Shown: one piece after another, positions 11,114-20,230 of the stretch
Layout: each line of letters opens with the position of its first letter
Position numbering within the stretch: position 1 is the first letter of the stretch
NCBI GenBank assembly: GCA_003427395.1
Contig: BFEA01000102.1
Location: forward strand, 1,637,087-1,666,734
Origin: Chara braunii
Taxonomy: Eukaryota; Streptophyta; Charophyceae; Charales; Characeae
Length of the DNA stretch: 29,648 bases
Reading direction: 5' to 3'
Made by a program: the position numbers and the translations under genes
Notes under the pieces: model-generated
What the model saw: only the letters and a program-made list of their open reading frames with translations
What the model was told of the DNA's origin: nothing
Databases searched by the model: none

Positions 11114-11168
11114 GGGAAAATAGCTTAATTGGTTAGGGTGCTGGTCTGCCATGCCAGAAGTCGCGGAG
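11114..11168 (+). tRNA. Truncated mitochondrial-type tRNA-Asp relic, anticodon read as GCC
   Basis: Starts GGGAAAA TA GCTTAATTGGTTAGGGT, followed by anticodon arm CTGGT-CTGCCAT-GCCAG, then AAGTCGCGGAG. The match is lost in the T arm: no TTCGA loop and no 3' acceptor strand. The body looks like organellar trnD, whose loop would carry GTC; here the middle base is C, giving GCC (Gly). A single T-to-C change in a dead trnD copy explains this better than a true tRNA-Gly. The 3' end of the organelle-derived insert therefore lies near 11168. Confidence 0.65.
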
Positions 11169-11494
11169 CGGGGGCAACGCCAAGGTGTTGTGTGCCTCGT
11201 GGTCGTCCTCATGTTGTGCACGGTTGTCTCATCGTCCCTATCCCAGTGTTACTCACCAGCGCAATACTGCTTATGATCGTTGTACTCCCTGCTTGCAGTC
11301 ACCCTTGGAACCGTGGTCCCCATCAGGATCGTTGTGTTTGAGGTGTTTGTCGTGCGCATCTCTATCAGGATCTTCGTGTTCAGCTCGGTCGTCTGGCTCG
11401 TGGGAGAGGCTTCATTGAATCCATGCACCTGGCCGCCTTTAAGCGGAAGGGGCATTCTTCAATTGTTGGGCAGTGAAGCCGCGCGGAAGCGTGC

Positions 11495-11496
<2 letters not shown>
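11169..11496. other. Start of degenerate repeat region, no gene
   Basis: Contains scattered ATCGTTGT, CATCAGGATC and ATCAGGATCTTCGTG words that resemble the downstream 183-bp unit, but no clean copy. Frames on both strands are overlapping and composition-driven. Confidence 0.35.
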
Positions 11497-11556
<60 letters not shown>

Positions 11557-11580
11557 GAGAGAGAAAGAGAGAGAGAGGAG
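11497..11580. repeat. (GA)n microsatellite
   Basis: About 84 bp of GA dinucleotides, interrupted by two ACAGACAG-type changes and one AAAG. It encodes Arg-Glu or Ser-Leu alternation in the frames that cross it. Confidence 0.97.
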
Positions 11581-11598
11581 ATACTTACCTGGTGGTAG

Positions 11599-11967
11599 TG
11601 CATGGGAGAAGTGTTGGAGTGGCGGTGTATCTTCCCATGTTCTGGCAGAAGATTCATTCTCATTTTCATCTTGGCAAGTAGTGAACCCAGGCCCGGTAAC
11701 AGCGTGACCCCCTCATCATCACAATCGTCATCTTGATCCTAGCCATGTTCTTCGTGATGGTCACCTTAGCACTACCTATCCTGCATGGGAGAAGTGTTGG
11801 AGTGGCGGTGTATCTTCCCATGTTCTGGCAGAAGATTCATTCTCATTTTCATCTTGGCAAGTAGTGAACCGAGGCCCGGTAATAGCGTGGCCGCCTCATC
11901 ATCACAATCGTCATCTTGATCCTAGCCATGTTCTTCGTGATGGTCGCCTTAGCACTACCTATCCTGC
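11599..11967. repeat. 183-bp two-copy tandem duplication, with a diverged third copy downstream
   Basis: Copies start TGCATGGGAGAAGTGTTGG at 11599 and 11782 and both reach ACTACCTATCCTGC (the second ending at 11967), with an offset of exactly 183 and only a handful of substitutions. A diverged relative lies at about 12120-12240 (GGCAGTGTAACTTCCC, then GAAGATTCATTCAAATTTTG, then GAGTAGA). The segment CCATGTTCTGGCAGAAGATT recurs inverted at about 13405-13430, beside the assembly gap. Confidence 0.93.
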
Positions 11968-12600
11968 TCGCCATCGAGCCGTGATCATCGTACTCATCAA
12001 GGTAGTGATGCTCATCGTGTTTATCCAGGTTGCGCTGGTTATTGAGCGCACCTTCATCCATGTGGACATCACACTCGTCCTCTGCATGTGAAATGTGCAC
12101 GTCGAGGTGGTTCCACGAGGGTCATCCTGGCAGTGTAACTTCCCTTGTGCTAAGGGAAGATTCATTCAAATTTTGCACATTTGGTGAGTAGAAGGGGGGA
12201 GGCCCATAGCATCCCGCATGCTTCATCATCGCAAAGCCGCTCAATTAGATGACCATGATCATTGTGCCCCATTCTATCTGTCGTACTCATTACGGTGCTT
12301 GTCAGGGCCCCCATGACGACACTGCAGTTTGTGGTGTTGATTCAGCCTCGTCGGGCTGTTCATTGATCCTACAATTGCCTGTGGTTGCTATCTTCGAATT
12401 CCAATAGTGTTGTTTCTTGCATTCATCTCTAAGAGCTCGACCGTGCTGACCGTATTCGTCCAAGGTCCTATTGGTGGTGGTCGTGTTGTTCGTTGATTCC
12501 ATTACGGTTCGCGCTGGCTTTTTATTTCGTTTCATCGTAGCATTGCTCGTCATCAGCATGGTGGTCAAAGAAGAGGCCGCTACTGCTGTTCAAAGCTGGT
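11968..12600. repeat. Degenerate CATC/GATGA-rich repeat region
   Basis: The strand is crowded with CATC, ATCATCGTACTCATCA and GTGCTCATCGTG words. Minus-strand frames across it are therefore Asp/His/Glu- or Asn/Thr-rich (for example 11849-12100 and 12302-12568). I regard these as repeat-driven and not as genes. Confidence 0.5.
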
Positions 12601-12772
12601 AAGCCAGCTGGGTGGTTAGTGCCCAGATTTGTAACATCGACAGACCACTACACGGGGCCAATTTAAACCACTCAGTGCGCTCACACCCCTTGCCTTATTT
12701 TCACAAGCCCCAACCTTTGCCCGACCTTTCAAATTTAAATACTCAGTCCTTTTTAAATGACCATTCAATACA

Positions 12773-12880
12773 AGGGCTAAGGCCTTAGGTTGAGTCGCGA
12801 GAATGAGTTTGAAGTTGAATCGTAAACCGACTTATTATCAATAGATAACAGAAGACGATACTCGTAGGACCGTGCTGAAT
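12773..12880. repeat. Dispersed repeat, copy 2
   Basis: GGCTAAGGCCTTAGGTTGAG, then ACCGACTTATTATCAA and AACAGAAGA, parallels 8164-8264. Unlike copy 1, it is not followed by the CCTAGG array. No coding content. Confidence 0.6.
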
Positions 12881-13247
12881 TAGTCAGATCTTGAATCAAG
12901 GTGACCAAAGAAGACCTGTTACACATCACAGACCAGTTCCCAAAGCTAAGTTTGAGTGTACGGAGGATAAACCCCCATATCATGTCTCACTCCAACCTCT
13001 CACAAAACTAAGTCTATAACTTAACTCCATATGATATAAGAGATCAGCATGGTTGCTTCCCTACCGACCGCCGACCCCAACCGCTGACCGTATTGCAGCC
13101 GACCAGTAAGGCCGACCAATCAAAAAACAAACATCCACTATTTGTTTTCACTTCTGAGTTGGAAGTTGTACTGCGCTTGCTGAGTAGAACCCACATCCGC
13201 TGAGAAACTTTTGGGGATGGGGTGCCGAGGGGGGGGGGTATAGGGGG

Positions 13248-13389
13248 NNNNNNNNNNNNNNNNNNNNNNNNNNNNNNNNNNNNNNNNNNNNNNNNNNNNN
13301 NNNNNNNNNNNNNNNNNNNNNNNNNNNNNNNNNNNNNNNNNNNNNNNNNNNNNNNNNNNNNNNNNNNNNNNNNNNNNNNNNNNNNNNNN
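13248..13389. other. Assembly gap of 142 N
   Basis: Unresolved bases flanked on both sides by G-rich sequence (GAGGGGGGGG before, CATGGGGGTGTT after). A G-rich repeat probably broke the assembly. An isolated N also occurs at 26153. Confidence 1.
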
Positions 13390-13506
13390 CATGGGGGTGT
13401 TGAGAATGAATCTTCTGCCAGAACATGGGGGTATTTGGGGTGGGTATGGGGGTGTTCATGGGGTTATTAGGGGTTCTGGACCCAAAAAAAAAAAAGTCTT
13501 TTGGGG

Positions 13507-13579
13507 GGTGCCGACGACCCCCGACCGGTAGGTGCCGACGACCCCCGACCGGTAGGTGCCGACCAGCTGACTGGTCGGC
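13507..13579. repeat. 24-bp tandem repeat followed by a 9-bp-arm hairpin
   Basis: Units starting GGTGCCGACGACCCCCGACC at 13507 and 13531 are identical over 24 bp, and a third begins at 13555. It runs into GCCGACCAG-CTGA-CTGGTCGGC (13558-13579), a perfect inverted repeat with a 4-base loop. It forms the right subterminal part of the candidate hAT-like element. Confidence 0.9.
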
Positions 13580-13640
13580 GGGTCGGCAACCGACCAGTCA
13601 AGGGTCGCCGACGGTCGGTGTGTGCATCACTAGAGATCAG

Positions 13641-14035
13641 GGAAAATTTTGGCATCTCCCTTCTATAGGGTGGATCGCCAAAATTCCTCCTTCCAAATAT
13701 AATCTGACTTTTTGAAACTAGAAAGAATTTCGGCAGCACTCCCTCTAGAGAAAATGCATTTTCAAAATTTATACTCAGCTAGATACGATATCAACGAACT
13801 ACTTTTAACTTCACATAGTTAAATTCTGTCAAACTCTCTAATCTAGTAAAAATTTGGGCAGCAGTTCCTCTAGAAAAGTAGGCTTCCCAAATTTATATTA
13901 GGCGATGTGAACTCAAAGATATAACTTGAACTATGCTAAGACAAAATTCAACTAACTCTTTAGATTTGTAGAAATTTCGACAACACTCCCTCTAGAGAAA
14001 GTGCCTTTTCAAAATTATACTCAATTAGATATGAG
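13641..14035. repeat. Diverged tandem array, unit about 122-125 bp
   Basis: A unit containing AATTTCGGCAGCACTCC, CTCTAGAGAAA and TTCAAAATTTATACTC recurs with CTCTAGA anchors at 13743, 13868 and 13990 (spacing 125 and 122 bp). An earlier, more diverged unit starts near 13641. No frame persists through it. It looks like an old satellite fragment. Confidence 0.7.
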
Positions 14036-14786
14036 TCTGAGGGATGTAGTGAGAGTGAGACGGGACACATTTGTTACGGGCGGGTGGAATTAACATCTAT
14101 AATTCCTTTCCTATTAAGCTCGTCCCTACTTTCAGCTACAGCGCTCAGATGCATGACTTCGTTCCGATTGTAATCAACAATGTTTCCATGGATCAAAGAA
14201 TACAGAGTCACATTTTGTCTACATCTCTGCTAACACAACCATGGAACTCGCCGAGGTAAAAACAAACCCGCTTAGTACTCTAGATTTCGTTGCGAATCGG
14301 GTAAGCTGAACAAATTTCGCTTTGCCATACCCATTTCCTTCATCACCCTTATCTCCTCCCTTATCGTCAACCCTTCTCTCTCCTTCCTCCTTTATTCTTC
14401 TTCTAATTAGCACTTCTCCTCGCCTCACTTATGGGCCCCGCACACCTCAAACTCCCCAACAATAAGCGCCAAGCAGCAAAAAAAACTCTCCCTTTGTCAA
14501 GTAACTGAGCTCTATGCCCAACTCAACCCGCACTATTGGTCGGCCTTCCTAGGACCACAGCAAGGGCAACGACCTTGAGATATCCATATCGAGCTAACCG
14601 GCCTTCCGAAATTCAGAATTGCAGGTTTTCACTCATCCGCACCCCGTGTAGTTTGATCTCAGATCTTTATTTCAGCAGTTCACGGGTGTCCCCATTGAGC
14701 TAGGTTCTTGGTTGTGCGGCCAGCCCCGCAGGATCAAGTCACGCACCATGGCCTCGAGACATCATCATCGTACAGATTGGCCTCAG
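14036..14786. other. No gene recognised
   Basis: Short overlapping frames only; a pyrimidine-rich stretch lies at 14330-14420. No RNA gene or element end was identified. Confidence 0.35.
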
Positions 14787-14991
14787 GCAGGGTTGTCGAG
14801 CCCCGGCCCCGGGGCCCCGGCGGGGGTCCGGGGTTGGGCACCCCCAACCCCCGCTCCGAACCCCCCCCCCCGAAAAAAAAATAAAAAATAAAAATAAAAA
14901 TAGTGTGCAGCGAGAGCGCGCACCACGAAGACTAAACCCCAAAAGTGGGGTTTTATGCCCCACCCCGGGGATCCCCGCGTGACAACCCTGC
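14787..14991. mobile_element. 205-bp GC-rich mini-element with 11-bp terminal inverted repeats
   Basis: GCAGGGTTGTC at 14787-14797 is the exact reverse complement of GACAACCCTGC at 14981-14991. The interior has strong self-complementarity (CCCCGGCCCCGGGGCCCCGG near 14802; CCCCAAAAGTGGGG) and an A-rich middle. If the ends are taken as CAGGGTTGTC, as in hAT-type termini, the flanks are CTCAGG and CTTAGG, five of six matching. This is a weak target duplication and not the expected 8 bp. No coding capacity. Confidence 0.5.
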
Positions 14992-16093
14992 TTAGGTGAC
15001 TCAAGAGTGGAGTACTTCACTCACCCGCTTTCTATGGTTTTCAAACTCAAGCCTATATTTCATCATTTCGAAGGTGTACCAACTGGACCAGGCTCGTCGT
15101 TTCCACCACCGGTCAGGAACCGGTATCCTGCCCAAAAAAAACGGGACAAATAAATAATAATAAAAAGAAGGAAATTAAAGGCGTAGAGGAGAAAGGGGAG
15201 CCGCTAGCACCCTCTCAGTCCCGCCATTTGCGCCGCAAAACTGAAGGGGATAATCCCGTGGGACCCCAACCGCTTAGTTTTCTCTAATTGTGCTGCTCTT
15301 CTTCGCCGGTTGCTGGACTCGATCCCTGTATCCGTTGTATGGAAGTCGAGTGTTGTAATCAATAAGGATAGGCCCAAATCTAGGTTTAGGAGATGCATAA
15401 TGGGTTTAGGAGATGCAAAATTCAATATCAATGGCTCCCGCACCGTGCTTGGGCCTGACACCACCTTGGCCTATCGGCCAAACCCACGGGCGCCAAACCT
15501 CTCGCACTAATTGCGCGGGGTTTGGATTCCGTTCACCTTTGTGGCACACACTTCCTGCTACGTCCCCATTGTGCCGCCGCCGATTCTGGATGTTGCAAGC
15601 GGGCACCTTTGCAAGGCTGCACTTCTACTACTCCAGCGGGTGAAAAGAACTCCGACCTACACTGGCCTCTACCCGTGTCATGCTCCATTCAAGCAGACCA
15701 CGCCGAGGTCATAGGTGGCTCTCACTGACAACCAAAAGAAAAATGAGCTTCATGCTTTGCGACTCAAGCACCGCCTTTGGCGAGTCAACGGAAATTACCC
15801 TAAATCACGAAACAGATAGTCAACCTTGACGTCGACCACGACAATGCCTCTCTACGCGCGCGCGCACACATTGCGCACAACCATATAAAAAAAATGTTCT
15901 CTCTCTAGCCCTGCTGCCAATCCGGAAAACCGCCAGACATCTAGATAATCAACGCGCCTCAAAGTGCACGCCCACACACTCTATGACCTAATCATACACA
16001 CGCTTGCGAGCTGAGTAAAAATAAATGTGCCACTGCCTCAATTATCATTACAGACGCATCCCGTGTGAGAAAAACAACATGCACAGATACCCT
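14992..16093. other. No gene recognised
   Basis: Overlapping frames under 90 codons on both strands, none with a domain. A short alternating CGCGCGCGCACACA run lies near 15856. A G-free A-rich run at 15135-15170 precedes unremarkable mixed sequence. Confidence 0.35.
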
Positions 16094-16634
16094 TGTTAGG
16101 ATATTTGTGCCGACAGCGGCCAACCACCCTCACGGCTGGTGACTTCCAAGTCGCTCGCCCTCCAAGCAACCGGTACCTCCCTATATGAGGGAAACATCCT
16201 TGAAGGCCTCTAATATGTGCGCTACAGCCCCTAGACTCTGACTTCGAGACCTGGTACCTAGACCTAGGCCTACCGAACTCTCTAAAATTCACAAGACCCT
16301 AAAGTTTCCAACTTTTGTCTTCTTTTGCCGGCCTACCGCTACCCGAGTACTTACGGACATAACCTACCTCTACTTGAGTGTTTCCCCGCTGCACCTTCAA
16401 AGCCACGACCAGGTAAATACCAAGCTTGTGGGCCTCCCAAGCAAACAAGTGCCCAGACGGGCCACACGCACTCAGGCTGACGGGCACTTAAACAGGCACA
16501 CGAACCAGCGCGCACGCACACACATAGACTTATAAAACTCAGCAAGAAGCGGGAATCTCAGCAAAGCACACATTCCCGCTGCAAAACCCTAAAACCAGCA
16601 GTGTTCTCAATCTGTGTTTTCGCAGGTCCTTACA
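16094..16634 (-). mobile_element. Possible 3' LTR of the minus-strand gypsy element
   Basis: Read on the minus strand, the sequence after the polypurine tract starts TGTAAGGACC at 16634. A plausible terminal CCTAACA ends at 16094, giving a TG...CA unit of 541 bp. A TATA-like TTTTATAAGT lies about 100 bp in (near 16530). No second LTR copy is visible to confirm the limits, so the 16094 boundary is a guess. Confidence 0.25.
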
Positions 16635-16637
16635 CTA

Positions 16638-16646
16638 CCCCCCCTC
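16638..16646 (-). promoter_or_regulatory. Candidate polypurine tract
   Basis: The minus strand reads GAGGGGGGG then TAG and TGTAAGG. It lies about 140 bp downstream of the chromodomain stop, where a Ty3/gypsy polypurine tract is expected, and is followed at once by a TG that could open the 3' LTR. Confidence 0.5.
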
Positions 16647-16785
16647 AAGCGCGAGATCCCTTCGAGCGAGTAGCTCTACCTGAGTCCCTGCAAAACACTT
16701 CATAAGCAAAAATAGCAAAGAGAGCCGCTGTATGTTCCGTGGGAGTCAGTTTCGCAGAAAATTCGGGCTCAGCATTAGAAACTAT

Positions 16786-17790
16786 CTATCGTACATATGC
16801 TTTCACAACGTGAGGTGCCTTCTTCAGCAAATCTTTCTTTGAGATCCAGTATAGCTCATCTAACGGGTGATCCAAAAAGTGAACTTGATATTGTATGTTA
16901 CATCCTTTCCTCGTGTAATCTACAATTCTGTCAATCTCATCACCACCATCGATTGCACGAGGGATCTTAGGCTCACGATAATCAAAAGATTCAGGAGCAA
17001 CATACGGGATACAGTTTAGACATGTGAAAGACCGGATACATGCGCACATGAGAAGGCACGTTAGTCACCAACGAGGGACCAAATGAATCATCCCAAACCG
17101 CCTTCAGAACCTTCCAAGGACCGTACTAGAGAGGGAGAAGCTTTCCTGACACCCCCTCTTCTTCTGAAAATTCAGACATCTTTACCCAGACATGACTTCC
17201 CACTTTGAAAATCGCAGGTCTGCACCTTTTGTTTGCATATTTGATCATCGCATGTTGTCGCTTGGTTATTGTTGCAACAACTTTGAGCAAGCGATCGTAC
17301 TTGGCAAAATAACCAGACATGTCGAGTGTTAGACTAGGCAGCTGATCAGGGAAGAAGAAGGAGAGAGGGTTGCGAGCCAACCGAGATGCAGCCTGTTTGG
17401 CGTCATTCCAATGGCTGAGTGAATGGACTTGTTGTACAACCCCTTCTCCGCAGATAACTCTTCATCGGATTCCCACGTCTCCTGATAGGGAACAATAAGA
17501 GTACAGAAAAGTTGCGGAACAGTCTGGTTGATATGCTCAGCCAAACCGTTGGCTTCGGAATATCGACTAGAAGCCATTTTCAAGTTAATATCGTAAAGTT
17601 GTGAAGTCCTACAACCCCTTCTCCGCAGATAACTCTTCATCCCACGTCTCCTGATCGGGAACACTAAGAGTACAGAGAAGTTGTGGAACAGTCTGGTTGA
17701 TTTCCTCAGCCAAACCGTTGGCTTCGGGATATCGACTAGATGCCTTTTCAATTTAATATCGTAAAGTTGTGAAGTCCCTCCAATCTGCAC
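16786..17790 (-). pseudogene. Ty3/gypsy chromovirus pol 3' end: integrase tail, GPY/F module, chromodomain (broken)
   Basis: Reading down the minus strand: an integrase core end with EANGLAEHINQT (position of the HPxTDGQxER motif, catalytic Glu kept), then SIHSAIGMTPNRLHLGW, then KRQHAMIKYANKR and VGSHVWVKMSEF. A GPY/F module with YGPW follows at 17114-17125, then YPVFHMSKLYPV. Last is a chromodomain-like tail with EIDRIVDYTRKG and FLDHPLDELYWISKKDL (about 16825-16944). The pieces sit in different frames: breaks occur near 17126 (stop just before YGPW), near 17010, and in the duplicated segment 17435-17777. Reverse transcriptase, RNase H, protease and gag are not recognisable upstream, so the element is internally deleted or truncated. 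In intact elements the chromodomain tail binds histone marks and guides integration. Confidence 0.8.
17435..17777 (-). repeat. 175/168-bp tandem duplication inside the integrase relic
   Basis: Plus-strand TACAACCCCTTCTCCGCAGA opens copies at 17435 and 17610, and both close with CGTAAAGTTGTGAAGTCC (ending 17609 and 17777). They abut with no spacer. Copy 2 lacks a few bases after CTTCATC and near the ATTTTCAA tract. The repeated part covers the integrase stretch around the catalytic Glu, so one copy is out of frame. Confidence 0.93.
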
Positions 17791-18781
17791 TTATGTAACC
17801 GAAATTCCGATAACTCACAAGAGTTTTCGGAGGGGCATAAGGAGCCCGCGGCCGATGGCTGGCATGTACTAGTGGTTAAAGATCAGCTCCGTTTCACGAT
17901 CTCCCCCGCACACCCCACTGATTAGCAGAAGAGAGTAAGGTGCCAGATCAAAAACAGCAAGAGAAATACCCACGCGGATAACTTTCATAAATGCAGAGTT
18001 TCCGCATTTGTAGACTGCTGAATACACCCCATGCACCACATCGTTTGACTGTTGACTGCACGTTTTGACTCACTGACGGGACAGACTGGCAACAAGGACT
18101 GTTCTGACAGGATAGACCGACCAATAGGACTGACTGTAGAGGACTGGACTGGCAATGCAGTCTGAGACAACAACCTGAGACTGGTAGGACTGACAGAACA
18201 GGACCTCGAGACACAGTCTTTTCGCAGGGTCAAAACACAACAGTCAAACAAAGGTAGGATCTGACATGGCAGTCGACCGTCAGACCTGCTACTGACGCAC
18301 AGCAGATCGACAAACCCAAACTACCCTTTGGACAGACTGCAGACTGGCTCCGACAGATTGACAGACTAACGTCAAAGGAACAGGTTGCCGGTTCAAACTC
18401 ACTCGATCAAAACTTGATTGAAGATACACAATTCTTTGACCGGAATCAGGGACTGCAGCACAATTTGATGCACAAGCCAGGCTGATGTCAGTGCGCCGGG
18501 GCCTGCAATAGTGTCAACGTGAAGTATCCAATCAACCCCGCTTGAATTTTTTCTGGCGTGCTTGTCTACACATGAAATTCCGCGTAGTACTGATTTGCCA
18601 CCACATTTCTTCCCTGTAGTTTTTGTTTTTTCCAATCACACTCTCTCTCTCCTCCACGTACTACCCACTCACAACCTCCCTCCGCTGGTCAATGCTGAAA
18701 ACGATGGAGCACATGCTCCCTCTCCCCAATCGTCAGCCTAGGAGGAAGTGGCGAGATTGCACGTGAGGTGCTCATGGTCCA
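17791..18781. other. GACTG/CAGAC-rich low-complexity stretch, no gene
   Basis: From about 18045 to 18375 the plus strand is crowded with GACTG, GGACTGAC, GACAG and CAGAC words with no fixed period. The minus-strand frames across it (17948-18251) are Ser/Val/Cys-rich as a result. If the primer-site call at 18782 is right, this would be where gag of the minus-strand element should lie, but no gag motif is visible. Confidence 0.4.
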
Positions 18782-18793
18782 GCTCCAATACCA
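18782..18793 (-). promoter_or_regulatory. Possible primer-binding site (initiator tRNA-Met type)
   Basis: The minus strand reads TGGTATTGGAGC, 10 of 12 matching TGGTATCAGAGC, the common plant LTR-retrotransposon site. It follows CATAACA plus two bases, a plausible LTR end. It would fit a 5' LTR starting at 18796 and running to higher coordinates. I could not match that sequence to the putative 3' LTR, so it may belong to another element. Confidence 0.35.
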
Positions 18794-18795
18794 AC

Positions 18796-19433
18796 TGTTA
18801 TGTGCTTGATGAGTTTACATCCAACGCTGCATCCCATACACATATGCAATAGCAGGACGATTGAAGAGAGCAGATTCACACCAAACCAATAAGAGAGATG
18901 CACAGTGGAAGCGAAAACCAAATACAGAATTGATAAATTGTTTTCAATTCTAGAATTCCCCCTGCTCTCACTACCTCAATCAAGCTTCAAACACGAGAAT
19001 CTCAACCACAACTTCAACTACAACAGCCCCCATTCAATCCTCAAACATCCTTCAACAAAGTGATCCAGGAATCCCCATCTGTCTCCCAGAACCTCCTGCG
19101 CCAGCTATGGTGCCCACTTCTCCCTGCGCCACGTCAGCCTGCAGGCAGGACCTGTGTCCACAAACCCCGACTGAAGCTCCAATCAGATCACCTCAAGAAG
19201 TTTTCTGACTGGCGCTGCTCCAGAAACCGGCGAACCGCTATGGCCGCCAGGTAGGAGAGGAACCATCACCCTTCGAAAAAGAAGAAGATAACGAGCTGCC
19301 TTGAAAGAGATGGCCGCTTTCTGAACTTCCAAACACCATCAGCTAGCAGCGTGTGAGGCCCAGCGTCCGCACAGTTGCTCCTATCAGCAGATGCGGCCCC
19401 AACTATGAATGCTGTCTTCCTCACGAAACAGAT
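18796..19433. other. No gene recognised; possible LTR sequence at the start
   Basis: Begins TGTTATGTGC, which on the minus strand would be an LTR end. The right limit cannot be placed. The remainder carries only short frames. Confidence 0.3.
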
Positions 19434-19811
19434 GTGCGAGTCCACCCTTAGTGCAGCAGCACATCGCATGAATTCCCCCAACTCGGAAATAACTCTACGT
19501 GAAAAGAACACGACACCCTTCGTCAATTCCCCATTCAATTCTACAACCTATCTGCATCTAGACCCAGAACTGTCCAGAGCGAAGCTATGCGCCTACCCGA
19601 AACAATGCCCAAGCCACTAGATGTTGGGTGCGAGTCCACCCTTAGTGCAGCAGCACATCGCCTGGTTTGCCCCAACTCCGAAAAAAAACTCTACGTGAAA
19701 AGAACCCGACACCCTTCGTCAATTCCCCATTGATTCTACAACCTATTTGCATCTAGACCCAGAACTGTCCAGAGAAGATCTAGGCCTACCCGAAACGATG
19801 CCCGAGCAGTT
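19434..19811. repeat. 194-bp-offset two-copy tandem duplication
   Basis: GTGCGAGTCCACCCTTAGTG starts copies at 19434 and 19628. Shared blocks include CTACGTGAAAAGAAC, ACACCCTTCGTCAATTCCCC and GACCCAGAACTGTCCAGAG. The copies differ by substitutions and small indels, and a frame (19747-20118) starts in copy 2 without any recognisable domain. Confidence 0.9.
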
Positions 19812-20230
19812 GGACCGAAAAACAGCAAGTAGGACAAAAGAAAAAAAAATAAACATGAAGCCTGATGAAGGAACTAGAATTAAAAAAATGCAAAAGAGTC
19901 CCTCTTGGGACCAGGCTGGGAACAGGCTTAGAAAAAAGAAAATTATGAGGTGGTCCTACTTATTGTATAGCCCGCTAGGGAAACTGCAAATCCATTGCAC
20001 GTGGCTCGCCCAAACTCCCCTTGCTGAACTGCCACACCAAAAGGCACGACCACGAACTCATAGCTGCATAACTGGCCCTCATCATCATCTTGCACTAATA
20101 TGTTCCACCTTGATCTGATGATACCCTCAATGTTGCCAAGGACCTTTCGCACCCCTGCACTCCATCCGAAGGATCATTGACTCATGATGGCAAGCTCTGC
20201 ATTCTTGACAGTTAGTACATTGCCAACCCC

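Larger units (their letters stand above)
13039..13640. mobile_element. Candidate non-autonomous hAT-like element containing the gap
   Basis: AGAGATCAG occurs at 13039-13047 and again at 13632-13640, a plausible 8-9 bp target-site duplication. Just inside, both ends carry clusters of CCGACC in opposite orientation: ACCGACCGCCGACC at about 13063 on the left, and the reverse complement of the right end reads ACCGACCGTCGGCGACC. Clustered subterminal motifs and 8-bp duplications are typical of hAT elements. The outermost inverted repeat is imperfect, no transposase is visible, and the middle is masked by N, so the call is tentative. Confidence 0.4.

Noticed and set aside
11849-12568. Asp/His-rich and Asn/Thr-rich minus-strand frames
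   Set aside because: Composition follows from CATC/GATGA repeats; the frames overlap the 183-bp duplication and have no domain.
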